Origin: Parahaliea mediterranea
Lineage (GTDB): Bacteria > Pseudomonadota > Gammaproteobacteria > Pseudomonadales > Halieaceae
NCBI RefSeq assembly: GCF_017255185.1
Contig: NZ_JAFKCZ010000018.1
Location: 1-64,000 of the forward strand
Length of the DNA stretch: 64,000 nucleotides
Direction: 5' to 3'
Made by a program: the position numbers and the translations under genes. The notes under the pieces are model-generated. The model made no database searches and was not told the origin of the DNA. It saw only the letters and a list, made by a program, of their open reading frames with translations. This document shows, piece after piece, positions 1-8,732 of this stretch (the first letter of the stretch is position 1; each line of letters begins with the position of its first letter).

Positions 1-21
1 AATTACCGTAGTCTTGTTCAT
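1..21 (-). CDS. 5' end of an unidentified gene (runs off window)
   Basis: Reading leftward, an ATG at 21-19 opens a frame coding M-N-K-T-T-V-I before the window ends. A GGAGGAG ribosome-binding site lies just upstream at about 25-32, with a 6-nt spacer for the better-placed copy. Only seven codons are visible, so no function can be given. The good Shine-Dalgarno match is the only support. Confidence 0.45.
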
Positions 22-106
22 GGTCTCCTCCTCATCCCGTGCAGATAGGATGTACATCTCTATCTTGGCGCATCGCGACGCCGTTGGAGAGGGGAGGAGA
101 CCATCT
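20..106. repeat. 12-bp inverted repeat around an upstream region
   Basis: ATGGTCTCCTCC at 20-31 recurs as its exact reverse complement GGAGGAGACCAT at 95-106. The left copy contains the start codon and ribosome-binding site of the leftward gene. It could be a leader hairpin or a relic of a small inverted duplication. Confidence 0.4.
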
Positions 107-138
107 CATCGACCAAAAACGGTGCTCACGGCATCAGT

Positions 139-161
139 GGCCGAATAAATTCGGCCCTACA
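139..161. repeat. REP-like palindrome, single copy
   Basis: The palindrome GGCCGAATAAATTCGGCC is followed by CTACA. About 50 bp around it, from GGTGCTCACGG through ACGGTTAAGT, is nearly identical to the right half of the paired element at 29052-29121, so this is one half of a REPIN-like unit. It lies upstream of the YceI gene. Confidence 0.75.
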
Positions 162-286
162 ACGGTTAAGTAGATGCCATTAGTATCAATCCCCTTTTAC
201 CCGGCTGGTCCTGCTTGCGATCCAGGCGTGGTACAGTGTGCGCCGAGTAATTGCACTGTTTCCATTGCCACGATAAGGAGTCAGCC

Positions 287-892
287 ATGAAAGCCCCACG
301 CAGTATTGCGCAGTTGGTCGCGAGCCTGGGAATGCTTGTGTTCGCGGGGAGCGCCCTTGCCCAGTGGGAACTGGATAACGAGCATTCCAGCCTCAATTTC
401 ATCTCGATCAAGAATGACGCGGTGGCCGAATCCCACCGCTTTGACTCCCTGGTCGGTTTTATTGGCGCGGAGGGCGCGGTGCGGCTTGCCATCGACCTCG
501 GCAGCGTCGATACCCTGATCGAGATCCGCGACGAGCGCATGCGCGAGCTGTTGTTCGAGACGGCGAAATTTCCCTCCGCCAATGTCACTGGCGATGTCGA
601 CCCCGCCATACTGCAGGCCCTGGAACCGGGGAGCGTGGTGACCACCGACATCGAATTGCGCCTGTCCCTGCACGGGCAGGAATCCACCGTGAGCGCGCCG
701 GTGGTGGTGATCAACGAGTCCACCGACGACCTGCGAGTGATCAGCTCCCGACCGGTGCTGCTCAACGCCGCCGACTTCGGCCTGGTCGGGGGCATCGCGG
801 CGCTGCAGAAAGTGGCGGGCCTGGCCAGCATCGACACCGTGGTGCCGGTGACCTTCCACCTGGTGTTCAAACCGGTGGCGCCCGCTTCCTGA
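287..892 (+). CDS. YceI-family periplasmic protein
   Basis: This is a 201-residue protein of the YceI family, whose beta-barrel fold binds polyisoprenoid-type lipids; members are usually periplasmic. Residues 1-24 form a signal peptide ending in GSALAQ. The mature part starts with WELDNEHSSLNF, the usual family opening, and the C-terminus keeps the family's alternating beta-strand pattern. The ATG at 287 was chosen because AAGGAG lies at 275-280; the longer upstream reading has no ribosome-binding site and would bury the signal peptide. The gene stands alone and converges on the cytochrome gene. Its ligand is not visible from sequence. Confidence 0.85.
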   Translation: MKAPRSIAQLVASLGMLVFAGSALAQWELDNEHSSLNFISIKNDAVAESHRFDSLVGFIGAEGAVRLAIDLGSVDTLIEIRDERMRELLFETAKFPSANVTGDVDPAILQALEPGSVVTTDIELRLSLHGQESTVSAPVVVINESTDDLRVISSRPVLLNAADFGLVGGIAALQKVAGLASIDTVVPVTFHLVFKPVAPAS

Positions 893-910
893 TTCGCCGC
901 GCAACAGCAC

Positions 911-942
911 CGGCCGGCGAGTGATGATGTCGCCGCCGGCCG
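911..942. terminator. Candidate bidirectional hairpin between convergent genes
   Basis: CGGCCGGCG at 911-919 and CGCCGGCCG at 934-942 are perfect reverse complements with a 14-nt loop. They sit in the 100-bp gap between two convergent genes. There is no T-tract, so termination is inferred from position and stem stability only. Confidence 0.4.
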
Positions 943-993
943 AATATGCGCCCCGGCAGGTTGTTGAGTAAGATCCCGCCAGGGCGCGTCCGA

Positions 994-3285
994 TCAGCCC
1001 CCGGCGGCCCGCAGTCGCTGCGCCAACTGGCGATAGGCGGGATTGTCGGGCGCCAGGCGAAGTAAGGCCTGGGCCTGGCGCCTGGCGCCGTCGATATCGC
1101 CCTGTTCCTCCAGATAACCCGCCAGCGCCAGCAGGATGTCGGGGTTTTGCGGCGCTTCGCGTCGCAGGCTCTGGAGTTGCTGGATCGCCGCCCCGGGTTG
1201 CCCCAGGTCGTGCAGGGCGACGGCGTAGACGTAGCGCAGGCGCACCCCCTGTTCCTCCGCGGCAGCCGCCCGGCCCAGGTAATCCAGGGCTTTCTCCCGG
1301 TTGCCCGCCCGTGTTTCCAGCAGGCCCAGCGCGTGCAGCGCGTTGGCGTTTCCAGGATCTGTCTCCAGCGCGAGGGCCAGCTGCGCCCTGGCCTCGTCTT
1401 CCCGCTGCTGGGCGCGCAGCAGGTCCGCCAGGTTGAGGCGCGCGGGAATCAATTGCGGGTTGAGGTACAGGGCCTCGCGATAGGCGGCCTCGGCGCCGGG
1501 CAGGTCGCCGCGATTGCCGAGGAACACTGCGAGCTGCATTTGCGAGCCCGGCATGTCGGCGTGGCGTTTGGCGATGTCCTGGTATTCGTGGAACAGGGCC
1601 ACCAGCTCCGCGGCCCGCGCCTCGGGAAGTTGGTCCAGGGGGACTCCGGCCAGCGCCTCGGCGACGGCCAGGCGCACCGAGGTATTGTCGTCGTCGATCA
1701 GCGGCGACAGCAGTTGATAGCGCTGGGGTAGCGGCAGCCAGTCGAGGCTACTCACCGCGCTGGCGCGCAGCAGCGGGGCCGGCGATTGCAGTAGGGGGCG
1801 GGCGGTGTCCAGGGCCCGCCGGTCGGCGGCGGTGCCCAGCGACTCCACCGCCGCCGCGCGCCAGATGGGCGCCGCCGACGGATCCGCGGCCAGCTCCGCC
1901 AGGCGCGGGTAGCCCCGCTGGTCGCCGTTTGCGAGCGCCGCGAACGCCCGGGCCGGGTGGGTGCCGGTGTCGCTAAAGCGCACGCCCCAGTCGCGCAGGG
2001 ATTGCAGCGCCCATTCGTCGTTCCGATCCGTGTGGCATGTGGTACAGGCATTGGGCGTGTCGAGCATCACGCTCAGGTCCGGCCGCGGAATGCGCATGCT
2101 GTGGTCGCGCCGCGGATCCACCACCATGTAGGTGGTCTCGGGCATGTGGCAGTTGGCGCACAGGGCGCCGTCCGTGCCCGCGGGATGGTGGTGGTGATCC
2201 GCGGTGTCGTAGACCTCGGGTTTGTGGCACTGGGCGCAAACCCCGTTGCCCTCGGCCCGCAGTTGCAGGCTGTGGGGTTCGTGACAATTGCTGCACACCA
2301 CTCCCGCCTGGTGCATCTTGCTCTGCACGAAGGAGCCGTAGACATAGACCTCGTCGAGAATCTGGCCGTCGTGGTGGTACTGGGGTGACTGCGGCAACGA
2401 CAGTCGGTGAGTGTCGGTCAGGGGATGGCCGTGGTGGTAGTCGCCGAGGGTGCCCCGGCGGGCATGGCAGCGCCCGCAGGTGTCGATCTGGGTGTTGGAA
2501 TCCAGCGTTTGCCGGCGTTGGGCGATGGCGCCGTCGGCGGGGAAGGCCCACTCCCCGCGCTGCGCCAGGTCGGTGGCGAAGCCGGCATTGTCGGCGCCGC
2601 CGAGCTTGCCGGCCAGCGCCAGATCCCGGTGTTGTTGGCCGGGGCCGTGGCAGGCCTCGCAGCTCACATTGATTTCGCTGTAGCGGGTGTCGAAGCTGCG
2701 TTCGCCGGCGCGGTAGTTCTTCTCCAGCGCGGTGCTGTGGCACTCCGCGCAGCGGGTGTTCCAGTTCTGGTAGGGGCCGGTCCAGTGCAGGGGGTCGCGG
2801 TGGTCGATGGTTTCGTCCGGGTACAGGTGGAACCAGCGCTGGCCACCCTGCGCCGCGGGCCGGCTGTCCCAGGCGATGCTCAGCGCCTGCAGCCGCCCGC
2901 GGGACAGGGGCAACAGGTATTGCTGTAGGGGGTAGACGCCGAACACATAGCGCACCGGGAATTCGGTGAGCTCGCCGTCCTCGCCATCGGTGCGCACCAG
3001 GTACTGGCCGTCGCGGCGGAAAAAAGTGGTGGTGAGGCCGTTGTAGGTGAATGTGGCGTTGTCGAAATCGCCGAGCACGGTCCGCGGCGCGGGGGTCTGC
3101 ATGGCCAGGTCGTGATGGGAACCCTTCCAGGCGGCATGTTGCGTGGCGTGGCAGGTCTTGCAGCTGTCGCCGCCGATAAAGCCCGCGATATCGGCGCGCA
3201 AGGCGTCGGATCGGGCGGCGGAGGTCCCGGCGAGAAGCGCGAACAGCAGGGCCAGGTGCAACAGCGGTGGGGTGCGGCGCGGCAC
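994..3285 (-). CDS. Octaheme c-type cytochrome with HEAT/TPR C-terminus
   Basis: This 763-residue exported multiheme cytochrome has a signal peptide at residues 1-27. Eight CxxCH heme motifs (CKTCH, CAECH, CEACH, CGRCH, CSNCH, CAQCH, CANCH, CTTCH) fall between about residues 42 and 418, in the style of cytochrome c554 and related periplasmic electron carriers. Residues about 430-550 look like HEAT-type helical repeats and about 560-760 are TPRs (e.g. EAAYREALYLNPQLIPARLN), so the C-terminus probably binds a partner. The start is a GTG with AAGGAG five bases upstream. It lies downstream of the PAP2 and glycosyltransferase genes on the same strand. The redox partner is unknown and no reductase genes are nearby. 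Confidence 0.88.
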   Translation of the reverse strand: MPRRTPPLLHLALLFALLAGTSAARSDALRADIAGFIGGDSCKTCHATQHAAWKGSHHDLAMQTPAPRTVLGDFDNATFTYNGLTTTFFRRDGQYLVRTDGEDGELTEFPVRYVFGVYPLQQYLLPLSRGRLQALSIAWDSRPAAQGGQRWFHLYPDETIDHRDPLHWTGPYQNWNTRCAECHSTALEKNYRAGERSFDTRYSEINVSCEACHGPGQQHRDLALAGKLGGADNAGFATDLAQRGEWAFPADGAIAQRRQTLDSNTQIDTCGRCHARRGTLGDYHHGHPLTDTHRLSLPQSPQYHHDGQILDEVYVYGSFVQSKMHQAGVVCSNCHEPHSLQLRAEGNGVCAQCHKPEVYDTADHHHHPAGTDGALCANCHMPETTYMVVDPRRDHSMRIPRPDLSVMLDTPNACTTCHTDRNDEWALQSLRDWGVRFSDTGTHPARAFAALANGDQRGYPRLAELAADPSAAPIWRAAAVESLGTAADRRALDTARPLLQSPAPLLRASAVSSLDWLPLPQRYQLLSPLIDDDNTSVRLAVAEALAGVPLDQLPEARAAELVALFHEYQDIAKRHADMPGSQMQLAVFLGNRGDLPGAEAAYREALYLNPQLIPARLNLADLLRAQQREDEARAQLALALETDPGNANALHALGLLETRAGNREKALDYLGRAAAAEEQGVRLRYVYAVALHDLGQPGAAIQQLQSLRREAPQNPDILLALAGYLEEQGDIDGARRQAQALLRLAPDNPAYRQLAQRLRAAGG

Positions 3286-3377
3286 GGGCGCTCCTTGTCG
3301 ATGAACACAGCGATCAAAACCGCAAGGCTAGCGCAGGTCGGCGGGAATCCCAAGTCCGCGGCGGCGGAGCGGTCGAC

Positions 3378-4478
3378 TCAGCAGGTGGTCAGCTGCGCGC
3401 CGTGTTGATCGCTTCTGCCTTGCCGGCGATCGAGGGCCGGGCGCGGGCGCGCCGGGCCGGCGTTATCGGGCCACAGCCGGCGGTGCAGTTCGGCGGGCGC
3501 CTGCGGGCAGCCGGCGGCCAGCCAGTGGGCGAGGACGCTACTGACATCGGCAAAGCGCACCCCGGGCGCCTCGCGGGGCCGGCTCAGCCACTGTGCCAGG
3601 CTGTCGCTACAGAGGTCGTCGATAGCCTCGGCGTAGCCCAGCTGGGTGAGCGCCAGGGCGTTGGACAGTTGTTCCATCTGCCCCGCCAGGGGTTTGGTGA
3701 GTACCGGTTTTTGCCACTGCAGGCACTCGCTGATGAGCTCGAAGCCACTGTTGCAGATCACCCCGCGACTGCTGGCCAGGTCGCGTTTGAAGGCGCTGAC
3801 GCTGGTGGGGTGCAGGCGCACGTTGCCGCGGGTTTCCCGCTCCAGGCCGGCGGCGTATTGCACGAATCGGTGCCCGGGGAACTGTTGCAGCCAGCGGGTC
3901 ACCTCGGCCTGGTCCTCGAAGGGCAGGTAGACCAGCACGTGCTCGCCCTGCTCCCGGGGCAATTCCGGCAGGTCCAGGATTGGCGGCAGGACATTGTCGG
4001 CGTAGGGGTGCCAGTGCAGTCCCAGCGGTGTGTCCACCGGCGCGAAGTGGCGCATGATGAAACGCGACAACATATTGCCGCCGCGCACCGGCGTGCCCCC
4101 GCCGAAGGCGTATTGGTGGCCGATGCCGATGGTGGGCACTCCCGCCAGCCTGCCCGCCCAGGCGGACACCGGTTCGAAGTCGGTGACGATGGCGTCGTAG
4201 CGCGCCAGGCCCAGCGAGCGGATATCGCGCAGGAACTGGAACAGGTTGTTGCCGGTGACCGTACCCAGGTAGGAAATCCCCCCGGAGCGGGTGGCGAAGG
4301 TGAGGCCGCGGCGGTGGCGAAAGCCGTCGAAGGGCTCCATGTCGAACAGCCGCTCGCGGGGGCGCCCGGTGAATAGCCAGTCGACCTCTATCGCCAGTGG
4401 CGCGAGGGCCCGGGCCATCGCCCGGGCGCGACTGATATGACCCTGGCCGGTGGCCTGAACGCCGTACAGTATACGCAT
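3378..4478 (-). CDS. Glycosyltransferase, MJ1255/VC2487-like family
   Basis: This 366-residue predicted glycosyltransferase has the GT-B fold. The N-terminus MRILYGVQATGQGHISRA carries the G-x-G-H loop typical of the MJ1255/VC2487-like family, and the C-terminal half has the donor-binding region (CNSGFELISECLQWQKPVL). It is probably cytoplasmic and acts on a lipid or cell-surface glycan, but neither sugar nor acceptor can be read from sequence. The ATG at 4478 is set by a TGATG junction shared with the stop codon of the upstream PAP2 gene, so the two are translationally coupled. A longer frame exists but would overlap PAP2 extensively. Confidence 0.8.
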   Translation of the reverse strand: MRILYGVQATGQGHISRARAMARALAPLAIEVDWLFTGRPRERLFDMEPFDGFRHRRGLTFATRSGGISYLGTVTGNNLFQFLRDIRSLGLARYDAIVTDFEPVSAWAGRLAGVPTIGIGHQYAFGGGTPVRGGNMLSRFIMRHFAPVDTPLGLHWHPYADNVLPPILDLPELPREQGEHVLVYLPFEDQAEVTRWLQQFPGHRFVQYAAGLERETRGNVRLHPTSVSAFKRDLASSRGVICNSGFELISECLQWQKPVLTKPLAGQMEQLSNALALTQLGYAEAIDDLCSDSLAQWLSRPREAPGVRFADVSSVLAHWLAAGCPQAPAELHRRLWPDNAGPARPRPALDRRQGRSDQHGAQLTTC

Positions 4479-4999
4479 CAAGCCAGGCCCAGCAGTGACG
4501 CGACCAACAGGGCGCAGCTGGCGCCCATTGTCGCCCCCGCCAGGGTGTCCCCGGGGAAGTGCACGCCCAGCACCACGCGGCTGAGCGCCACGGCGCTGGC
4601 CCACAGGTACATGGCGACCACCGGGCCGCCGTAGACCAGCACCAGGGCGGTGGCGAGCAGGAAGGCGGCGGAGCTGTGACCGGAGGGAAAACTGAACTGG
4701 TCGGAGGCGGTGATCAGGCTGCGAAAGCCCGGCACGGCGTCCTGGGGCCGGCGCCGTTTCAGCGAATTCTTCAGTGACCAGTAGAGGCTGCGCTCGAGCA
4801 GCAGCGCCGTGCCGAGCAGCAGGGCGAACAGCCCGACGTCCCGGGCGCCCAGCAGGGCCAGCAGCGCGGGTACCAGCAGGTGGAGGTAGCCGTCCCCCGA
4901 GCGGGACAGGGCCCGGGCGAGAGGGCGGACCATGCGCCGTTCACCCTGCCTGAAAACGCTGGCGAGCAAACGGTTTTCGAGCTCTTGCAGTGCGTTCAT
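4478..4999 (-). CDS. PAP2-family membrane phosphatase
   Basis: This 173-residue integral membrane protein has all three motifs of the PAP2/acid phosphatase superfamily: KNSLKRRRP, FPSGHSS and SRVVLGVHFPGD, which supply the catalytic histidines and phosphate-binding arginines. Several hydrophobic segments surround them. Enzymes of this type remove phosphate from lipid phosphates such as undecaprenyl pyrophosphate or phosphatidate. The coupled glycosyltransferase downstream points to a lipid-linked sugar role, which is inference. The ATG at 4999 (MNALQELENRLL) was chosen over a longer frame as the natural start of the family's N-terminal helix. Confidence 0.85.
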   Translation of the reverse strand: MNALQELENRLLASVFRQGERRMVRPLARALSRSGDGYLHLLVPALLALLGARDVGLFALLLGTALLLERSLYWSLKNSLKRRRPQDAVPGFRSLITASDQFSFPSGHSSAAFLLATALVLVYGGPVVAMYLWASAVALSRVVLGVHFPGDTLAGATMGASCALLVASLLGLA

Positions 5000-5198
5000 G
5001 CTGCGCAGTGTGCACCCGCTACGTGGCAATACGGTGACATTTCGGTGGAGCTTTTGTGACAGCGCCAGCGCGCCCGCCTGCCTCTATGGTGTTATGGACA
5101 GTCGCTGGCGGGCTTCCTATGATGGCCGGAGACAGTGGCGGCGCCCGATCGGACAAGGTATGGGCGGTCCGCCGCGAAACCCGCAACAGTGGTGATTT

Positions 5199-5900
5199 AT
5201 GAAGCTTGGAATCCTGAAAACCGACGCCGTGCGCCCGGAGTGGGTACCCGATTACGGCGAGTATCCGGACATGTTCATCGCCCTGCTGGGGGGCCTGGAT
5301 CCGTCCCTGGAATTTGCCGTGTACGACGTCGAGGAGGGCCAGTACCCGGCGGATATCGACGAGGTGGACGCCTACCTGATCACCGGCAGCAAGAGCAGTG
5401 TCTACGACGACAAGCCCTGGATCGCCAGGCTGATGGATTTTGTGCGCGAGCTGGACCGGCGCGGGAAAAAGATCGTCGGTATCTGTTTCGGCCACCAGCT
5501 GGTGGCGCAGGCGCTGGGCGGCGCGGTGGAGAAGTCCCCCAAGGGCTGGGGCGTGGGCCTGCACACCCACACCTTCGCCGCGACGCCGCGGTGGCACGAC
5601 CGCGACGACCCGGCCTTCAACATCCTGGTCAGCCACCAGGACCAGGTGGTGCGCAACGCCGATGGCGCCGAGGTACTGGCCAGCTCGCCCTTTTGCGAGA
5701 ACGCCGTGTGCCAGGTGGGGGAGCATATCCTCACCTTCCAGGGGCACCCGGAGTTCGTGCCCGGCTACTCCCGGGAGATCATGGAATACCGCCGCGAGCA
5801 GATCGGCGCGGGGGCCTACGCCGAGGGCGTGGCGTCCCTGGCGCGCAGCCCCGAGAGCGAGCGCATCGGCCGCTGGATTCTCAACTTCCTGCGCGCCTGA
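5199..5900 (+). CDS. Class I glutamine amidotransferase (GMP synthase-like)
   Basis: This is a 233-residue stand-alone class I glutamine amidotransferase domain. The nucleophile elbow GICFGHQ carries the catalytic Cys near residue 97, and FQGHPEF near residue 185 supplies the His-x-Glu pair. No synthetase domain is attached. Free-standing members include gamma-glutamyl-amine hydrolases and uncharacterised GMP-synthase-like proteins, and sequence alone does not decide between them. It is transcribed away from the PAP2 operon, with 199 bp between the start codons. Its 3' flank is immediately filled with REP-like repeats. Confidence 0.8.
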   Translation: MKLGILKTDAVRPEWVPDYGEYPDMFIALLGGLDPSLEFAVYDVEEGQYPADIDEVDAYLITGSKSSVYDDKPWIARLMDFVRELDRRGKKIVGICFGHQLVAQALGGAVEKSPKGWGVGLHTHTFAATPRWHDRDDPAFNILVSHQDQVVRNADGAEVLASSPFCENAVCQVGEHILTFQGHPEFVPGYSREIMEYRREQIGAGAYAEGVASLARSPESERIGRWILNFLRA

Positions 5901-5920
5901 ACGCCGCGCCTATGCGCGGT

Positions 5921-6029
5921 GGTCGAATGAATTCGACCCTACAGCCGGCCCGCCACACCCTGTAGGGTCGAATTCATTCGACCAAACGCGAAAACACACC
6001 CACCCCTGCAGGGTCGAATTCATTCGACC
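5921..6029. repeat. Cluster of three REP-like palindromes
   Basis: Three copies of the 23-bp unit lie at 5921-5943, 5961-5983 and 6007-6029. The core is GGTCGAATgAATTCGACC with CCCTACA (or TGTAGGG / TGCAGGG) on one side. The first is inverted relative to the second, with a 17-bp spacer, and the third follows the second in the same orientation. The cluster fills the gap between a plus-strand and a minus-strand gene, where it may also help end transcription. Confidence 0.85.
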
Positions 6030-6153
6030 AAACACCCCCTCCGACCAACCAACGGCCCCGCGCCCGTATCCCGTCCGGGTCGTCACCCAGCTCCCGGCCA
6101 TCGGTTTACTCCGCCATGCCCGGCAGCCCCGCCTCAAAACCCGGCGCGGCGTT

Positions 6154-6594
6154 CTACCAGCTGCCGGTATTTTCCATGGAGGCCCAGGGTTCGGCGGGCG
6201 GCAGGGCCTCGCCGGCCTGCAGCAGCTCGATGGAGATGCCGTCCGGGGAGCGGACAAAGGCCATGTGACCGTCCCGCGGCGGACGGTTGATGGTGACACC
6301 GGCGTCCATCAGGCGCTGGCAGGCGGCGTAGATATCCTCCACGCGGTAGGCCAGGTGGCCGAAGTTGCGCCCGCCCTGGTACTCCTCCGGGTCCCAGTTC
6401 CAGGTGAGCTCGACCAGCGGCGCCTGTGCCTCCCGGGCGCGCTCGGCGTCGTCGGGGGCCGCCAGGAAGACCAGGGTAAAACGCCCCTGTTCCACGTCGT
6501 AGCGATTGACTTCCACCAGCCCGAGCTTGTTGCAGTAGAAGTCGAGGCTTTCGTCGAGGTCGCGCACGCGGACCATGGTGTGCAGGTATTTCAT
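6154..6594 (-). CDS. gloA: Lactoylglutathione lyase (glyoxalase I), VOC fold
   Basis: This 146-residue glyoxalase I isomerises the hemithioacetal of methylglyoxal and glutathione to S-lactoylglutathione in the cytoplasm. The start [20 protein letters not shown] and the two VOC half-repeats are characteristic. The expected metal ligands are visible: His5, Glu near 61 (VELTWN), His near 77 (FGHLAY) and Glu near 125 (ISIELLQ). The length fits the short bacterial, nickel-type form. It is monocistronic, with REP-like repeats on both flanks. VOC family identity is certain; the gloA assignment is strong but not absolute. Confidence 0.85.
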   Translation of the reverse strand: MKYLHTMVRVRDLDESLDFYCNKLGLVEVNRYDVEQGRFTLVFLAAPDDAERAREAQAPLVELTWNWDPEEYQGGRNFGHLAYRVEDIYAACQRLMDAGVTINRPPRDGHMAFVRSPDGISIELLQAGEALPPAEPWASMENTGSW

Positions 6595-6710
6595 CGGAAT
6601 AGGGCTCGTGTGGGGAATACGCCGCCCATGGTAAGAAGGCGCCCCCGCGCTGGCAAGGGCGGGACCTGTGGGGCGAAGGGCCGACCCCTCTTTTTCGGGC
6701 TCGGGGGGCT

Positions 6711-6998
6711 CCTCATTGCGGGTTATTTATTTCGCCGCTTTTTGGTCGAATGAATTCGACCCTACATCGGAGCCCCCCTGTAGGGCGGACAGCGGGCCCC
6801 TCATTGCGGGTTATTTATTTCGCCGCTTTTTGGTCGAATGAATTCGACCCTACATCGGAGCCCCCTGTAGGGCGGACAGCGGGCTCCTCTTTGCGGGTTA
6901 TTTATTTCGTCGCTATTTGGTCGAATGAATTCGACCCTACATTGGCGCTCCCCCCTGTAGGGCCGGATTCATCCGGCCTGGTCGAATGAAATTCGACG
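6711..6998. repeat. 88-bp tandem repeat array carrying REP-like palindromes
   Basis: Units start at about 6711, 6799 and 6886 (spacings 88 and 87 bp); the third is incomplete and ends near 6960. Each holds a TTGCGGGTTATTTATTTCG segment, then the REP palindrome (6744-6766, 6832-6854, 6919-6941), then a TGTAGGGCGGACAGCGGGC segment in the first two. A divergent REP with CCGGATTCATCCGG lies at 6956-6978, and a decayed copy with one inserted A at 6979-6998. The array occupies most of the 430-bp gap between two minus-strand genes, which otherwise holds no gene. Confidence 0.85.
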
Positions 6999-7025
6999 CA
7001 GTACCTGGCGCGGGGTGGCCGGAGA

Positions 7026-8516
7026 TCAGCCCCCGCGCCTGGCCGCCTGCTGGCCGGCGAGGCGGCCGGTGAAGGTGGCGTCGCCCACCGACATGCCGCT
7101 GGCGTAGCCCTCGGCCCGGCGCACCACGCCGCAGGCGGTGCGGCCGGCGGCGTACAGGCCCGGGATCGGCCGGCGCTGTTCGTCGACCACCTCGCCGGTG
7201 GGCAGGGTGTCCAGGCCACCGAGGGTGAAGTGGGGCACGAAGGCACCCCTTCCCGGGGTCAGATCCAGGGCCACCAGCGGCGGCTCCAGTGCCTGCAGCC
7301 ACTGCGGCGCCTTGTGGAACAGGGTGTCTTCACCGGCCGCGCAATCCTCGTTGTAGGTGGCCAGGGTGTGGGCCAGGACGCCGCCGCGCAGGCCAAGCTC
7401 CTGCTCCAGTTCCGCCACGGTCTCGCCGGTGCCGGCCACCGGCGCGCCCAGGTAGCTGACCTGCTCGTAGTCGGCGTAGTGCTCCACGGACAGGATCAGG
7501 TAGATACGCTCAGAGGGCTGGCGCAGCACGAAGTCGCCCAGCCGCCCGTGGTACACGTCCTCGTTGATGAAGCGCTGGCCCTTGTCGTTGACGGCGATGC
7601 CGTAGGTCATGCTCGCCGGCGGGTAGAAGGGCAGGCTGATGAAACCCTCGTGCATGTTGATCGCCGCGCCGCCCACGGCCATGCCCATCTGGATGCCGCT
7701 GCCGGTGTCGCCGGGGTTGCCGATGGGCTCGGTGCCCTGGGTCAGTTTGGGGGCGTGCTTGGCCACCATTTCCCGGTTCATCACAAAACCACCGGCGCAC
7801 AGGATCACGCCGCCGCGGGCGCGCACGTTGAGTTCGCGCTGGTTTTCCCGCACCACCAGGCCGACCACTTCATCGCTGTCGTCGACAATCAGGGTGAGGG
7901 CGCGGCTCTCGTAGTGCACGTGGATGTTGTCCCGCTTGTCCACGTTCTCGGTGACGATCTTCATGAACAGGGGGCCGCCGTTGTCGCCCTCCACGTAGAG
8001 GTTGTGGCCCCGGGGGCAGGGTTTGGCCAGCGTTGAGAAGGGGTAGGCCTTTTCATTGCCGGTGAACAGCAGGCCGTCGTCGGTCAGGCACATGATCGCC
8101 CGCTCGTCGAGGAAGCTGTCCTTGAAGGGCACGCCGATGTCCACCAGCCACTCGAAGTGCTCGACGCTGCGCTCGCAGTAGTTGCGAATCTTGGCCTCGT
8201 CCGCCTGCGGCCCGGCGCAGGCCATCATGAACTGGAACATGTCCTCGGTGCTGTCCTCGAAGCCGCTGGCCCGCTGCACCCGGGTGCCGCCACCGCCGCC
8301 CATGTAGATTTCGGCGCTGGACAGGGCGGTGGAGCCGCCGCTGGCGCTGGCCAGCTCGAAGATGCGCACCTCGGAGCCGGCGTCCGCGGCCTCGATGGCG
8401 GCGCAACCGCCCGCGCCGCCGAAGCCGACAATGGCCACGTCGGTCTCCAGGTCCCACTGGGTGACGTCGCGGCTGTGGCGTGGCTGGCTGGGGTTGGTTT
8501 TACTGGCTGCGGCCAT
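7026..8516 (-). CDS. FAD-dependent oxidoreductase (fumarate reductase / ketosteroid dehydrogenase-like)
   Basis: This 496-residue flavoprotein belongs to the FAD_binding_2 superfamily. Near the N-terminus is a dinucleotide-binding fold DVAIVGFGGAGGCAAIEA followed by the FAD ribose-binding Glu. The C-terminal FAD motif GLYAAGRTACGVV is near residue 465. The family includes fumarate reductase flavoproteins and 3-ketosteroid-1-dehydrogenases; the substrate here is open. The ATG at 8516 has AGGAG seven bases upstream and is preferred over one seven codons earlier. There is no signal peptide, so it is probably cytoplasmic. It stands alone, divergent from rdgC. Confidence 0.82.
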   Translation of the reverse strand: MAAASKTNPSQPRHSRDVTQWDLETDVAIVGFGGAGGCAAIEAADAGSEVRIFELASASGGSTALSSAEIYMGGGGGTRVQRASGFEDSTEDMFQFMMACAGPQADEAKIRNYCERSVEHFEWLVDIGVPFKDSFLDERAIMCLTDDGLLFTGNEKAYPFSTLAKPCPRGHNLYVEGDNGGPLFMKIVTENVDKRDNIHVHYESRALTLIVDDSDEVVGLVVRENQRELNVRARGGVILCAGGFVMNREMVAKHAPKLTQGTEPIGNPGDTGSGIQMGMAVGGAAINMHEGFISLPFYPPASMTYGIAVNDKGQRFINEDVYHGRLGDFVLRQPSERIYLILSVEHYADYEQVSYLGAPVAGTGETVAELEQELGLRGGVLAHTLATYNEDCAAGEDTLFHKAPQWLQALEPPLVALDLTPGRGAFVPHFTLGGLDTLPTGEVVDEQRRPIPGLYAAGRTACGVVRRAEGYASGMSVGDATFTGRLAGQQAARRGG

Positions 8517-8697
8517 GGATCTGCTCCTGTAAGTCATTCAGGGCAAATTAAAACCAGCGGCGACAGCGCTGACAACGCGCGGGCGCGGTGGCGGGGTCAA
8601 CATGTTGTACGCGCCGGGGCTTTTTACCCGACGCTTTTTCGCGCGGGCCCGGGCGGTTCAAAAGCCCGACCGCGCGCCGCAAGCGCGCCCACCTGCG

Positions 8698-8703
8698 TTA
8701 CAA
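8698..8703 (+). promoter_or_regulatory. Candidate -10 element upstream of rdgC
   Basis: TACAAT lies 30 bp before the rdgC start codon in the divergent intergenic region 8517-8732. No good -35 box stands at 16-18 bp upstream, so this is only a weak call. Confidence 0.25.
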
Positions 8704-8732
8704 TCTGCGCCTTTTGCACGAGAGAATGATTT

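Noticed and set aside
3267..4376. Long plus-strand open frame opposite the glycosyltransferase
   Set aside because: It is antisense to a well-supported gene, has no family likeness and is rich in Gly, Ala, Arg and Gln, as expected from GC-rich antisense DNA.
6711..6998. Possible CRISPR array
   Set aside because: The repeats are 88 bp without unique spacers and contain the scattered REP palindrome; no cas genes are present.
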